A stretch of DNA of 64,000 nt from Paeniglutamicibacter gangotriensis Lz1y. Its GTDB lineage: Bacteria; Actinomycetota; Actinomycetes; Actinomycetales; Micrococcaceae. This document shows, in pieces, positions 27,828 to 36,215 of the stretch. Within the stretch, counting starts at the first letter, position 1. Every line of letters starts with the position of its first letter. Below the pieces are notes generated by a model that saw nothing but the letters and a program-made list of their open reading frames with translations, had not been told where the DNA came from and made no database searches. The stretch lies in contig NZ_AOCK01000010.1 in the NCBI RefSeq assembly GCF_000348945.1, positions 124,001-188,000 of the forward strand, read 5' to 3'. Both the position numbers and the translations under genes were made by a program.

Positions 27828-27983
27828 ATGCTCATTTGGTCAATTGTCCTCATGGGAGTCGCCGGGATCTTAGCCGGCGGAGCGCTCTCGCTGCGCCAAC
27901 AACGCGCCCACATCTCCTGGATCATCGTCGCCTGGGTACTGGCCGCGGTGTCCCTTTACTGCGCCTACCTGATCACGCTTTAA
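27828..27983 (+). CDS. Small two-helix membrane protein in the his operon
   Basis: A 51-residue protein, shorter than most gene finders report, from ATG 27828 to TAA 27983. It has two hydrophobic helices (LIWSIVLMGVAGILAGGALS and IIVAWVLAAVSLYCAYLI) separated by a short basic loop LRQQRAH. It starts 3 bases after the hisH stop and is followed by priA after 70 bases, so it belongs to the operon. I recall similar small membrane genes at this place in Arthrobacter-type genomes, but no function is known. Confidence 0.7.
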   Translation: MLIWSIVLMGVAGILAGGALSLRQQRAHISWIIVAWVLAAVSLYCAYLITL

Positions 27984-28053
27984 CCAACCCCCGCCGGCGA
28001 ATGCCGCCGGTTGCACCCGGCAAACGCCGGGCACAAGAACCTAAGGATCGATC

Positions 28054-28797
28054 ATGACCGAGAACCACAACAACATCCTTGAGCTGCTGCCCGCCGTCGA
28101 CGTGGTGAACGGCCAGGCCGTGCGCCTGGTCCAGGGCGAGGCCGGGTCCGAGACCAGCTACGGCGATCCGCTCGAGAACGCCCTGGCCTGGCAGGAAGCC
28201 GGTGCCGAATGGGTGCACCTGGTGGACCTGGACGCTGCCTTCGACCGTGGGGCAAACACCGAGCTGCTGGGCCGCATCGCCAAGGAATTGACCATCAAGG
28301 TTGAGCTCTCCGGCGGCATCCGCGACGACGAATCCCTCGAACGAGCCCTCGAATTCGGTGCCACACGCGTCAACCTGGGCACCGCAGCCCTCGAAAACCC
28401 GGAATGGACCGCCCGGGCCATCGCACGCCACGGAGACAAGATCGCCGTGGGACTGGACGTGCGCGGTACCGTGCTTTCGGGCCGTGGCTGGACCAAGGAA
28501 GGCGGCGACATCTGGGAGGTCCTGGCCCGTCTGGAAGACGCCGGCTGCGCCCGCTACGTCGTCACCGACGTGACCAAGGATGGGACGCTGCGCGGACCCA
28601 ACGTGGAGCTGCTGGCCGAGATGTGCAAGCGCACCGCCAAGCCCGTCATCGCATCCGGCGGCATCTCGAGCCTCGAGGACCTGCGCGTGCTGCGCGAACT
28701 GGTCCCGGCCGGCGTCGAAGGCGCCATCGTGGGCAAGGCCCTGTACGCGGGCAAGTTCACCATGGCCGAGGCCTTGGATGTGGCAGGCCGCCGCTAA
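28054..28797 (+). CDS. priA: Bifunctional HisA/TrpF isomerase PriA
   Basis: A 247-residue TIM-barrel enzyme that in actinobacteria isomerises both ProFAR (histidine) and phosphoribosylanthranilate (tryptophan). The general base Asp16 is in [14 protein letters not shown], the second catalytic Asp is in [10 protein letters not shown], and the dual-substrate residues Arg24 and the Arg/Trp of [10 protein letters not shown] are present. These features separate PriA from strict HisA. It closes the his run; the GGATCG region before ATG 28054 is a modest ribosome site. Confidence 0.93.
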   Translation: MTENHNNILELLPAVDVVNGQAVRLVQGEAGSETSYGDPLENALAWQEAGAEWVHLVDLDAAFDRGANTELLGRIAKELTIKVELSGGIRDDESLERALEFGATRVNLGTAALENPEWTARAIARHGDKIAVGLDVRGTVLSGRGWTKEGGDIWEVLARLEDAGCARYVVTDVTKDGTLRGPNVELLAEMCKRTAKPVIASGGISSLEDLRVLRELVPAGVEGAIVGKALYAGKFTMAEALDVAGRR

Positions 28798-28919
28798 GTC
28801 ACCGGGCCGTCCGATGACCGGCCCTGAGCTTTGAATCCCCGGGAGGGGTTCGGACCACAATGGTTCCGGGCACCTCCCGTTGGTTGTCTGTGCTGCAGGG
28901 ACTCGGGCAGGCTGGGACC

Positions 28920-29735
28920 ATGACCCTGAAACCACCGTTGGCAGGCATCCCCGCAGCGCCGGTCCCGATCCCCGCCGCCGTGGCCAGGGAAGCCGGAGGC
29001 GAAGAGCTGGAAGCCGTCTGGATCAACGAGGTCGGAGGAACGAGCTTCAGGATCGGGGCCGACACCACGGCCGAACGCTATATCAAGTACGCGCCGGTGG
29101 GCACCGAAGACACCGACTTCGCTGCCGAGGCGCAACGTTTGGGTTGGGCCGGTGCCCATGCCATCGTTCCGCGGGTGCTTGAGGTGGGCGGCGACGCGGC
29201 GGGAAACTGGCTGCTGACCGCGGCCCTTCGGGGCGAATCGGCGGTGGCCCCGGGCTGGATCCCCAGGCCTGCCATGGCTGCACGCGCACTGGGTTCCGGG
29301 CTGCGCGCCCTGCACGAGGCCTTGCCGGTGCATGACTGCCCGTTCGAATCATCGCTGTCCGAGCGGGTCAAAGACCTTGAACGGCGCATCGAGCGGCCCT
29401 GGAACCCGGCGGACTGGCCCCCTGGATACTCCCTTCACCGAATCGAGACGGCCTTGGAACTGCTGCGTAATCCGCCGGTTCCCGCCGTCAGGGTGGTCTG
29501 CCATGGAGATGTTTGTGCCCCCAACACGCTGCTGGATGAGCAAGGAAACTTTGCCGGACACGTGGACCTGGGTTCCCTGGGTGTAGCAGACCGCTGGGCC
29601 GACCTGGCCGTGGCGGCGTGGAGCACCGAATGGAACTACGGTCGTGGCTACGAGGAGTTGGTGTACGCCGGTTACGGCATCGCACCTGACACCGCATCAA
29701 TCGCCTACTACCGCCTGCTCTGGGACTTGGGTTAA
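28920..29735 (+). CDS. Aminoglycoside phosphotransferase-fold kinase
   Basis: A 271-residue protein of the APH/choline-kinase superfamily. The catalytic loop is VVCHGDVCAPNTLLD and the metal-binding motif HVDLGSLGVADRWADLAVA is typical of the APH(3') branch. The nucleotide-binding lobe includes ERYIKYAP with the conserved Lys. It could phosphorylate an aminoglycoside or an endogenous metabolite; resistance should not be assumed. ATG 28920 is chosen over ATG 28860 because CAGGCT (28908-28913) lies 6 bases upstream, with TTGTCT as a -35 at an 18-base spacer. Confidence 0.78.
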   Translation: MTLKPPLAGIPAAPVPIPAAVAREAGGEELEAVWINEVGGTSFRIGADTTAERYIKYAPVGTEDTDFAAEAQRLGWAGAHAIVPRVLEVGGDAAGNWLLTAALRGESAVAPGWIPRPAMAARALGSGLRALHEALPVHDCPFESSLSERVKDLERRIERPWNPADWPPGYSLHRIETALELLRNPPVPAVRVVCHGDVCAPNTLLDEQGNFAGHVDLGSLGVADRWADLAVAAWSTEWNYGRGYEELVYAGYGIAPDTASIAYYRLLWDLG

Positions 29736-29883
29736 CCATCCCGCTGCCGGGGCACAACGCGATTTTGGCCACACCGCACCAGACCTTGGTCTCGAGGAAT
29801 CCGTGGGCGCACCGGCGGAAGGCCCGTCCACCGCCGCAGGGAAAGGCCCCGCGAGCACCGCGGGGGCGGGATAGCATGGGCGT

Positions 29884-30792
29884 ATGAGCGCGAATTCCCC
29901 TTCTTCCCCCACCGACCAGGGTGCCGAACGACACCTGCCGGGCCACATTGCTGCTGCCCTGCAGCGCGCAGGCGGTGCCACCGACTCGGCTGGCCAGAGT
30001 TGGGACGGGCGGGACCTCTCCGGCGAGGGGAACCCGCTGCACAACTTCGATAACGACAACGGACTGATTGACCCCGCGCTCGAGCGCGCGCTGGAAGACT
30101 TGAAGGCCGGGAACGGCTCCGAGCCACTGGTCCACACGGCCCTGGCCCATGCACGGGTCTACATCGCGGTGGTGGCACAACTGGCGGAGGGCGGGCTGGG
30201 GGAGCACGGCTTCACCGAGGACAAGGAAGCAGACATGGCCCTGGTCACGCTCACCGCACCGGACGGGCGTACCGCGTTGCCGGTCTTCAGCAGCGTCGAG
30301 AACCTGCAGCGCTGGCATGGCGAGGCCCGCCCCGTGGCCGTGTACGCACCGCGCGCCGCACTCTCGGCGGTCAGCGAGGAAGCCCAGATGCTGGTGTTGG
30401 ATCCCGGCACCGACTTCACCTTCGTCTTGCGCCGCCCCGGCATGTGGGCCCTGGCCCAGCAGCACGACTGGGTGCCCAGCTACCTCAATGACGAGCTCGC
30501 AGCCGTGGTGGAGGCGCAGCTGTCCAGCGAAAGCGTGTTGGCGGCGATCCACATGGCACCTGGCCATGGGGTGGGAACCCGCACCTCCGCCGGCGCCGCG
30601 GTGCCGGGCGGGGGGCCGGGGCCCGAACTACGCCTGGAATTCTTGTTCCATCCGGGCGTCGAGGAAGCCGCCGCCCGCGAGTGCGTCTCCCGGGTCCATT
30701 CCAGGCTCGCGGCCAACCAAGAATTTGCCGAAAACGTCGATTCTCTCGAGATTGCCCTGAAGGCGGCACCTGTTCCCGGCACCGAGGCGTGA
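29884..30792 (+). CDS. SseB N-terminal domain protein
   Basis: A 302-residue soluble protein. A disordered Ser/Pro/Gly-rich start precedes a central SseB-type domain (residues about 80-200: ARVYIAVVAQL, MALVTLTAPDGRTALPVF, ENLQRWHGEARPVAVY). The C-terminal part, around ELRLEFLFHPGVEEAA, resembles the second domain of such proteins. In actinobacteria they are conserved near priA/infC, but their role is unsettled. TAGCAT (29872-29877) ends 6 bases before ATG 29884, so it is probably leaderless. The MFS gene start overlaps its stop. Confidence 0.78.
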   Translation: MSANSPSSPTDQGAERHLPGHIAAALQRAGGATDSAGQSWDGRDLSGEGNPLHNFDNDNGLIDPALERALEDLKAGNGSEPLVHTALAHARVYIAVVAQLAEGGLGEHGFTEDKEADMALVTLTAPDGRTALPVFSSVENLQRWHGEARPVAVYAPRAALSAVSEEAQMLVLDPGTDFTFVLRRPGMWALAQQHDWVPSYLNDELAAVVEAQLSSESVLAAIHMAPGHGVGTRTSAGAAVPGGGPGPELRLEFLFHPGVEEAAARECVSRVHSRLAANQEFAENVDSLEIALKAAPVPGTEA

Positions 30793-32132
30793 AGTTCGGC
30801 CGCTACGGGCAACTGCTGAGGCAGCCCGGGGTCGGCGCACTGCTGCTCATCGGTATGGTCGCCAGGCTTCCGCACGCAGCGGTCGGCATGCTCCTGTTGC
30901 TGCACCTGGTCAACGAGCTAGATCAGGACTGGGGTTCGGCGGGCCTGGTGGTCGCGCTGATGACCATCGGCATTGCCCTAGGGGCACCGTGGCGTGGGCA
31001 CATTGTCGATATGTACGGGTTGCGCCGGGCGCTGGTCCCCTCGGTCATCGCCGAGGTGGTGGTGTGGAGCATTGTCCCGCAGGTCTCCTTCACCTGGGTG
31101 CTGCCGCTAGTATTCCTCGGCGGATTGTTCTCCCTGCCGGTCTTCTCCGTGGTGCGCACCGCCCTGGGCGTGATGACCACCGGGGACACACGTCGCGCGG
31201 CCTTCGCCCTGGACGCGATGGCCACCGAAGTGGTTTTCATCGTGGGTCCGGCCGGCGCGGGGATCGTCGCCGTCTCGCTTGACACCACCATCGGGATGAT
31301 CGGCATCGGGATCGCCGCGTCCGTGGCCGGGCTCGCACTGATGGTGTTGAACCCGCCCACGCGTACCGGCCAGCCTGGGGCCGTGGCGCTCAAAGCCAAC
31401 CCGCACGAGGAACGCCTGGGGGCAGAGGCTTCGCTGATCGCCGCCGGACCGGGCGGTCTGGCCGACGTAGAGGGTGAACTGATCGTGGCCGGCGCCAAGT
31501 CGACCAAGGCGCGGATTGCCGCCCGCGGGCGCGGTTTCCGCCACAAGTTCGGCTGGGTCAGTGCCTCGGTGATCGCGGTGCTCATCGCCGCAGCCGGTGC
31601 AGGATTGCTGATCTCGGGCACCGAAGTCGGAATCCTGTCACTGCTCGATGCGCACCACAGCGAAGGTCAGCTGGGTATCGTGGTCCTGTTCTGGTGCGGG
31701 GCCTCGCTGCTGGGCGGGCTTCTCTACGGAAGCCTGGATCGGCGTATCTCGCCGATCGTGCTGCTGCTGGCCATGGCCGTGCTGACGGTGCCCATGGCCT
31801 TTGCCACCGATACCTGGTCCTTGGCCTTGCTGTCGATCGCGCCGGGGATGGTGTGCGCCCCGGTACTCTCCGCCGCCTCGGAATGGCTCACCGATCTGGT
31901 TGCGGAGAAGCGTCGCGGCGAAGCCATGGGTTGGTACGGTTCCGCGCTGACCGGGGGCACCGCCCTAGGATCGCCCATCTCCGGGGCCACGGTGGACCTC
32001 TTGGGTGCCAACACCGGATTCGTCATGGTCGGCGCCATCGGGACACTGATTTGCGCCGTGGCTTTGACCGCCCAGCAGGTGCGTCGCAAGCGTGCGCGAG
32101 GTCGTGTGCGAGTGCTGGTCAACGAAAGCTAA
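30789..32132 (+). CDS. MFS transporter
   Basis: A 447-residue major facilitator with about 12 membrane helices and a long central cytoplasmic loop (about residues 195-250). The segment DMYGLRRALVPSVIAE after helix 2-3 resembles the conserved MFS loop motif. GTG 30789 overlaps the upstream stop as GTGA, coupling it to the SseB-like gene. The substrate cannot be deduced; LATDTWSLALL-like segments and the overall pattern fit drug or metabolite exporters of actinobacteria. A large hairpin follows the gene. Confidence 0.85.
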   Translation: MKFGRYGQLLRQPGVGALLLIGMVARLPHAAVGMLLLLHLVNELDQDWGSAGLVVALMTIGIALGAPWRGHIVDMYGLRRALVPSVIAEVVVWSIVPQVSFTWVLPLVFLGGLFSLPVFSVVRTALGVMTTGDTRRAAFALDAMATEVVFIVGPAGAGIVAVSLDTTIGMIGIGIAASVAGLALMVLNPPTRTGQPGAVALKANPHEERLGAEASLIAAGPGGLADVEGELIVAGAKSTKARIAARGRGFRHKFGWVSASVIAVLIAAAGAGLLISGTEVGILSLLDAHHSEGQLGIVVLFWCGASLLGGLLYGSLDRRISPIVLLLAMAVLTVPMAFATDTWSLALLSIAPGMVCAPVLSAASEWLTDLVAEKRRGEAMGWYGSALTGGTALGSPISGATVDLLGANTGFVMVGAIGTLICAVALTAQQVRRKRARGRVRVLVNES

Positions 32133-32186
32133 TCCGGCACTGTTTCGTGCGCGTGGGACTGGGCCCGGTCGGGCGCGCAACGGGCA

Positions 32187-32273
32187 TTAAAAACCCTGCG
32201 GCCGAGTCGGAGTAGAAGCACCGAAAACTTCGATGATGCTTCCTGTGTCCAATGTCTCGGCCGCAGGGTGTTA
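32187..32273. terminator. Long nested hairpin, probable bidirectional terminator
   Basis: ACCCTGCGGCCGAG (32193-32206) is exactly complementary to CTCGGCCGCAGGGT (32256-32269), flanked by TTAAA/TTAA. The 49-base loop holds its own GAAGCA/TGCTTC inverted repeat. It lies between the convergent MFS and DUF1844 genes. Confidence 0.7.
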
Positions 32274-32306
32274 ACGCGTTGGAGTGTTACTTCATGGTGC
32301 GGGTGA

Positions 32307-32672
32307 TTAGTTGACCGGGCCGGTGAGCTTTTCGCCCGGGCCCTGGCCCGGCGCGTCCGGGAACGCCGAGGCTTCGCGGAAGGCAAGCTGCAGCGAACGC
32401 AGTCCGTCGCGCAACGGACCGGCGTGCTGGGACCCGATTTCCGGGGCTGCGGAGGTGACCAGGCCGGCCAGCGCGGTGATCAACTTGCGGGCCTCATCGA
32501 GGTCCGTGAGCTCTTCTGCGTCGTGGCCCTCGGCCAAACCGCATTTGACCGCGGCGGCGCTCATCAGGTGAACTGCGGCGGTAGTGATGATTTCGATGGC
32601 TGCCACCTCGGCGATGTCGCGAATCTCTTCGGCGGCGGGGGTGGAGTCCGGATTGGTTTCAGGAGTACTCAT
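32307..32672 (-). CDS. DUF1844 protein
   Basis: A 121-residue protein. The DUF1844 core covers IITTAAVHLMSAAAVKCGL, DLDEARKLITALAGLVT and LRDGLRSLQLAFREAS. The ends are Pro/Glu-rich. In actinobacteria this gene stands next to, and divergent from, infC, as here. Its function is unknown. ATG 32672 was chosen because the family begins close to it; the frame extends upstream but with non-conserved sequence overlapping the infC leader. Confidence 0.85.
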   Translation of the reverse strand: MSTPETNPDSTPAAEEIRDIAEVAAIEIITTAAVHLMSAAAVKCGLAEGHDAEELTDLDEARKLITALAGLVTSAAPEIGSQHAGPLRDGLRSLQLAFREASAFPDAPGQGPGEKLTGPVN

Positions 32673-32820
32673 ACTGCTAAGCTTTCCATAGACCGACTGA
32701 ATCCGTGCATTTGGAACAGACGCCCAACGGGTGGATGTGATCAAGTAAGCATGGGTCAGTATGCAAGTGGAGGCCACTCCCACCCGCAGCAGCCGAATCA
32801 GGCGGCCGGGTACGTTCGGT

Positions 32821-32914
32821 ACCGATTGATCCCGCGGGATCAATCGGTTGGATGATTTTTCATCGATCGAATTCGAGGCCTTCGCCTGCACCTGCAGCCG
32901 AAGGCCTTTCCTTT
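32821..32914 (+). promoter_or_regulatory. infC leader with perfect palindrome and terminator-like hairpin
   Basis: A perfect 28-base palindrome (32821-32848, centre CCCGCGGG) is followed by GATGA/TCATC and by AGGCCTTCG (32876-32884) pairing with CGAAGGCCT (32899-32907) and running into TTCCTTTT. The last hairpin looks like an intrinsic terminator placed 43 bases before the infC start. It suggests attenuation, for example by L20 or IF-3; that role is inferred. Confidence 0.6.
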
Positions 32915-32956
32915 TGCTGTGGTGGCCTGAAACTACGAACTACTCAGGAGCAACAC

Positions 32957-33961
32957 ATTAGCGATCCACGCATTAATGATCGAATCCGCGTCCCAGAGGT
33001 GCGGCTTGTCGGGCCTGCCGGTGAACAGGTTGGCATTGTCCGTATTGAGGATGCACTTCGTCTTGCCGTCGAGTCCGACCTTGATCTCGTGGAGGTGGCA
33101 CCCACTGCCAAGCCTCCCGTGTGCAAGCTGATGGACTTCGGAAAGTACAAGTACGAGGCCGCCGTCAAGGCACGCGAAACTCGCAAGAACCAAACGAACA
33201 CCGTGCTGAAGGAAGTTCGCTTCCGTCTGAAGATCGATACGCACGACTACGAAACCAAGGTCGGGCACGCACTGCGCTTCCTCGGTGCTGGTGACAAGGT
33301 CAAGGCCATGATCCAGTTCCGCGGCCGTGAACAGCAGCGCCCGGAAATGGGTATTCGGCTGTTGAACAAGTTTGCCGAGGCCGTTGCCGAAGTTGGCGTG
33401 GTCGAGTCAAGCCCGCGCATCGATGGCCGCAACATGGTCATGGTTGTTGGGCCGTTGAAGAACAAGGCAGAGGCCAAGGCAGAAGCCCGTCGCAACGAAC
33501 AGCGCGATGCGGACAAGGCCAAGGCAGCGAACCCCGATGCAAAGATCGACACCTCGGAGCCCCAGGGCGACATTGGTGGATCAGTTGCAGATGTGATCGA
33601 ATCCGACATCATGGAAAAGCTTGCCAAGGTCCGCGCCGAGGCAGCAGCCGAAGAAGCCGCAGCAGCTGCGGCTCCCAAGGTAGCTCCCGTCAGGTCGGCT
33701 CCAGTGGTTTCCAAGGCTCCGGCCAAGGCAGCCCCGGTCCGCGATGCGGCCAGTCGTCCGGCAGCTTCAAGGCCTCCGGTTCGTCCGGCGGCTTCCAAGC
33801 CTGCGGCAGCCCCGGCTGCGAAGCCGGCCGTTGCAGCCAAGCCCGTTGCAGCACCGAAGCCGATGGCTGTTCCTAAGCCAACGGCCATGCCTCCAAAGCC
33901 TGCGGGCAAGCCGGGTCCCAAGCCCGCAACCCGCGCCGCCAAGCCCGGGACGACCAAGTAA
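32957..33961 (+). CDS. infC: Translation initiation factor IF-3
   Basis: A 334-residue IF-3 that binds the 30S subunit and checks start-codon pairing. The IF3-N domain starts [18 protein letters not shown] and the IF3-C domain includes [17 protein letters not shown]. The start is ATT 32957, with ribosome site AGGAG at 32946-32950 six bases upstream. An AUU start on infC is known from E. coli, where it permits autoregulation. After about residue 180 the protein continues with a long Ala/Lys/Pro-rich tail (such as [16 protein letters not shown]), absent from typical 180-residue IF-3. It starts the infC-rpmI-rplT operon. Confidence 0.93.
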   Translation: MSDPRINDRIRVPEVRLVGPAGEQVGIVRIEDALRLAVESDLDLVEVAPTAKPPVCKLMDFGKYKYEAAVKARETRKNQTNTVLKEVRFRLKIDTHDYETKVGHALRFLGAGDKVKAMIQFRGREQQRPEMGIRLLNKFAEAVAEVGVVESSPRIDGRNMVMVVGPLKNKAEAKAEARRNEQRDADKAKAANPDAKIDTSEPQGDIGGSVADVIESDIMEKLAKVRAEAAAEEAAAAAAPKVAPVRSAPVVSKAPAKAAPVRDAASRPAASRPPVRPAASKPAAAPAAKPAVAAKPVAAPKPMAVPKPTAMPPKPAGKPGPKPATRAAKPGTTK

Positions 33962-34085
33962 GGTCTTCCCGAGCAGGGCGTGCTCGCAAGAGCAACACTA
34001 GAACCACGGATTCATCGCAAACGCGGGAGTTCAAAAGATCCCCGGCCCGACAGGACCCCGGGAGCAAGTAAGGAGAACGGCGGAT

Positions 34086-34280
34086 ATGCCGAAGTTCAAG
34101 ACCCACAGTGGCGCCAAGAAGCGCTTCAAGCTCACCGGTAGCGGCAAGATCATGCGCCAGCAGGCTAACCGCCGTCACTACCTGGAGCACAAGTCCTCCC
34201 GCATCACCCGTCGTTTGGCTTCTGACCAGTTGGTCGCCAAGGCGGACGTCAAGACCATCAAGCGGATGCTCGGTATCTAA
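34086..34280 (+). CDS. rpmI: 50S ribosomal protein L35
   Basis: A 64-residue basic ribosomal protein. The start [20 protein letters not shown] and the later [15 protein letters not shown] are characteristic of L35. A ribosome site AAGGAG (about 34070) precedes ATG 34086. It stands between infC and rplT, as in most bacteria. Confidence 0.97.
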   Translation: MPKFKTHSGAKKRFKLTGSGKIMRQQANRRHYLEHKSSRITRRLASDQLVAKADVKTIKRMLGI

Positions 34281-34385
34281 CACCCTTCCGTCCGGGACGT
34301 CCGAATTGGGACTTCCTACCACTTAAAGATTTTCGTCACTCCGCCACCTTGCGGGAGGGCGGGACAGAAACAAAGGAGTACACAC

Positions 34386-35051
34386 GTGGCACGTGTGAAG
34401 CGGGCAGTAAACGCCCATAAGAAGCGTCGCGTCATTTTGGCTCGCGCCAAGGGCTACCGCGGTCAGCGTTCGCGCCTGTACCGTAAGGCCAAGGAGCAGC
34501 TGCTCCACTCGTTCGTCTACAGCTTCGGCCACCGCCGCAAGCGCAAGGGTGACTTCCGTCGCCTGTGGATCCAGCGCATCAACGCTGCCTCCCGCGCCAA
34601 CGGCCTGACCTACAACCGTCTGATCCAGGGCCTGAAGGCCGCTGAGGTCGAGGTTGACCGCCGCATGCTGGCCGAACTGGCCATCTCGGACGCCAACGCT
34701 TTCACCGCACTGGTGAACATCGCCAAGGGCGCATTGCCGACCGATGTCAACGCACCGAAGGCTGCTGCCGCTGCCGTTGTTGCCCCTGTTGCCAAGAAGG
34801 CTGCAGCTCCGGCCGCAGCATCCACGGAGAAAGCTGACATCGAAGGCGCCGTCAAGGCCGTCGAAGGCGAAGCCGCACCGGAAGGCTACGTCATCAAGGG
34901 CAACGCCGGCTCGGGCAAGTACCACGTCCCGGGCTCGACCTGGTACGAGCAGACCGCTGCGGAGTACTGGTTCAACAGCATTGAGTCAGCAAAGGCTGCA
35001 GGCTTCGAGCCTGCAGGCGGCGAATCTCGCCAGCAGATCAAAGACGCCTAG
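34386..35051 (+). CDS. rplT: 50S ribosomal protein L20 with C-terminal 'sunset'-type extension
   Basis: Residues 1-118 are standard L20 ([37 protein letters not shown]), which binds 23S rRNA early in assembly. An Ala-rich linker (about 119-150) and a roughly 55-residue module follow. The module carries [20 protein letters not shown] and [20 protein letters not shown]. It resembles the C-terminal 'sunset' domain of actinobacterial proteins, making the product 221 residues instead of about 120. No frameshift is needed. The module may be exposed on the ribosome surface; its role is unknown. Confidence 0.93.
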   Translation: MARVKRAVNAHKKRRVILARAKGYRGQRSRLYRKAKEQLLHSFVYSFGHRRKRKGDFRRLWIQRINAASRANGLTYNRLIQGLKAAEVEVDRRMLAELAISDANAFTALVNIAKGALPTDVNAPKAAAAAVVAPVAKKAAAPAAASTEKADIEGAVKAVEGEAAPEGYVIKGNAGSGKYHVPGSTWYEQTAAEYWFNSIESAKAAGFEPAGGESRQQIKDA

Positions 35052-35075
35052 TCTTTGAGCTCCTAAAGCTCCTGT

Positions 35076-35113
35076 CCAAAGGGACGGAATCGTTCGCGAT
35101 TCCGTCCCTTTGG
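35076..35113 (+). terminator. Terminator after rplT with UUCG tetraloop
   Basis: A 17-base perfect inverted repeat (35076-35092 and 35097-35113) closes on TTCG. The trailing T-run is weak, so termination efficiency is uncertain. Confidence 0.8.
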
Positions 35114-35137
35114 CGTCTGACCGGTAAAGTCATCTCC

Positions 35138-36046
35138 ATGAATGGCGCCGGATACACCGAAGAAACAATGACCAACGTCCGTGCCGAGCGGGTGCGAGAA
35201 GTAGCCAGACTTGGCACACGTACCGGACGCAGCAAGGCCGGAGAATTCCTGGCCGAGGGCCCGCAAGCGGTTCGCGAGGCCATGCGCCTGCATCTGACTC
35301 ACCTCGAGGAGTCCAAAGCCCCGGTCGTCGGTGCGTTGTACGCCACCGAGGACTGCCTGGACCGGTACCCGGAATTCGAAGAAATGGCCGATAAAGCCCC
35401 GGGTCTGCTCACCCGTCTGGTCAGCCCAGAGGTGCTGGCAGCCATGGCCGATACCGTCACGCCCCAGGGCATCGTGGCCGTCTGCCCGCTCCCCGAAACC
35501 AGCCTCGAAGATCTCGCTGCCACCCGGCCGAAACTCGTAGCCGTCCTGTGCCGCATCCAGGACCCAGGAAATGCCGGAACGATCCTCCGCGCCGCGGACG
35601 CCGCCGGCGCCGATGCGCTCGTACTCACCAGCGGCAGCGTCGATATCTACAACCCCAAGGCCGTGCGCTCCACCGTGGGGTCGATTTTCCACCTGCCAAT
35701 CATCACCAACGCCGACCTGGGCGAAACCCTGGCCCTGTTTAAATCCCAGGGCGCAACGATCCTGGCCGCCGACGGATACGGGGCCGCGGACCTAGATAAA
35801 CTCCAGGACGTCAGCGCCGCACGGCGGGCCGGGAGCACCACGGCGCCCGAGGCCGGCCAACCGATGCTGGAGGAGCCCACTATCTGGCTGTTCGGCAACG
35901 AGGGAGAGGGTCTGGACGAGACCGAACTGGCGGGTGCCGACCACCGGGTCGCTGTTCCGCTCTATGGGATCGCCGAATCGTTGAACGTCGCAACCGCTGC
36001 CACAGTCTGCCTTTACGCTTCGGCACGCGCCCAACGTCGTAGCTAG
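35138..36046 (+). CDS. TrmH/SpoU-family RNA methyltransferase
   Basis: A 302-residue SPOUT methyltransferase, probably acting on 23S rRNA ribose 2'-OH. The SPOUT motifs are RIQDPGNAGTILRAADAAGA, WLFGNEGEGLD and VPLYGIAESLNVATAATV, which form the knotted SAM site. The N-terminal part (GRSKAGEFLAEGPQAVREA) is the substrate-binding domain found in RlmB-like enzymes. TAAAGT (35125-35130) ends 7 bases before ATG 35138, supporting this start. It lies between rplT and pheST as in many actinobacteria, interrupted here by other genes. Confidence 0.9.
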   Translation: MNGAGYTEETMTNVRAERVREVARLGTRTGRSKAGEFLAEGPQAVREAMRLHLTHLEESKAPVVGALYATEDCLDRYPEFEEMADKAPGLLTRLVSPEVLAAMADTVTPQGIVAVCPLPETSLEDLAATRPKLVAVLCRIQDPGNAGTILRAADAAGADALVLTSGSVDIYNPKAVRSTVGSIFHLPIITNADLGETLALFKSQGATILAADGYGAADLDKLQDVSAARRAGSTTAPEAGQPMLEEPTIWLFGNEGEGLDETELAGADHRVAVPLYGIAESLNVATAATVCLYASARAQRRS

Positions 36047-36215
36047 ACACTCCCGCTGTGGCCTGCACCGGGACAAAATACCCGTGCCCTAGGATTAGGG
36101 AACGTAGTTGTGCGCCGCGGGGATGAACCCCGGTGGCACCCTGCGGATGACAGCGTCGCACGAGCCTTTGCACGGGCGGACCAGATATTTGACCGAGAAG
36201 AAAGCGGGGCCCGCA

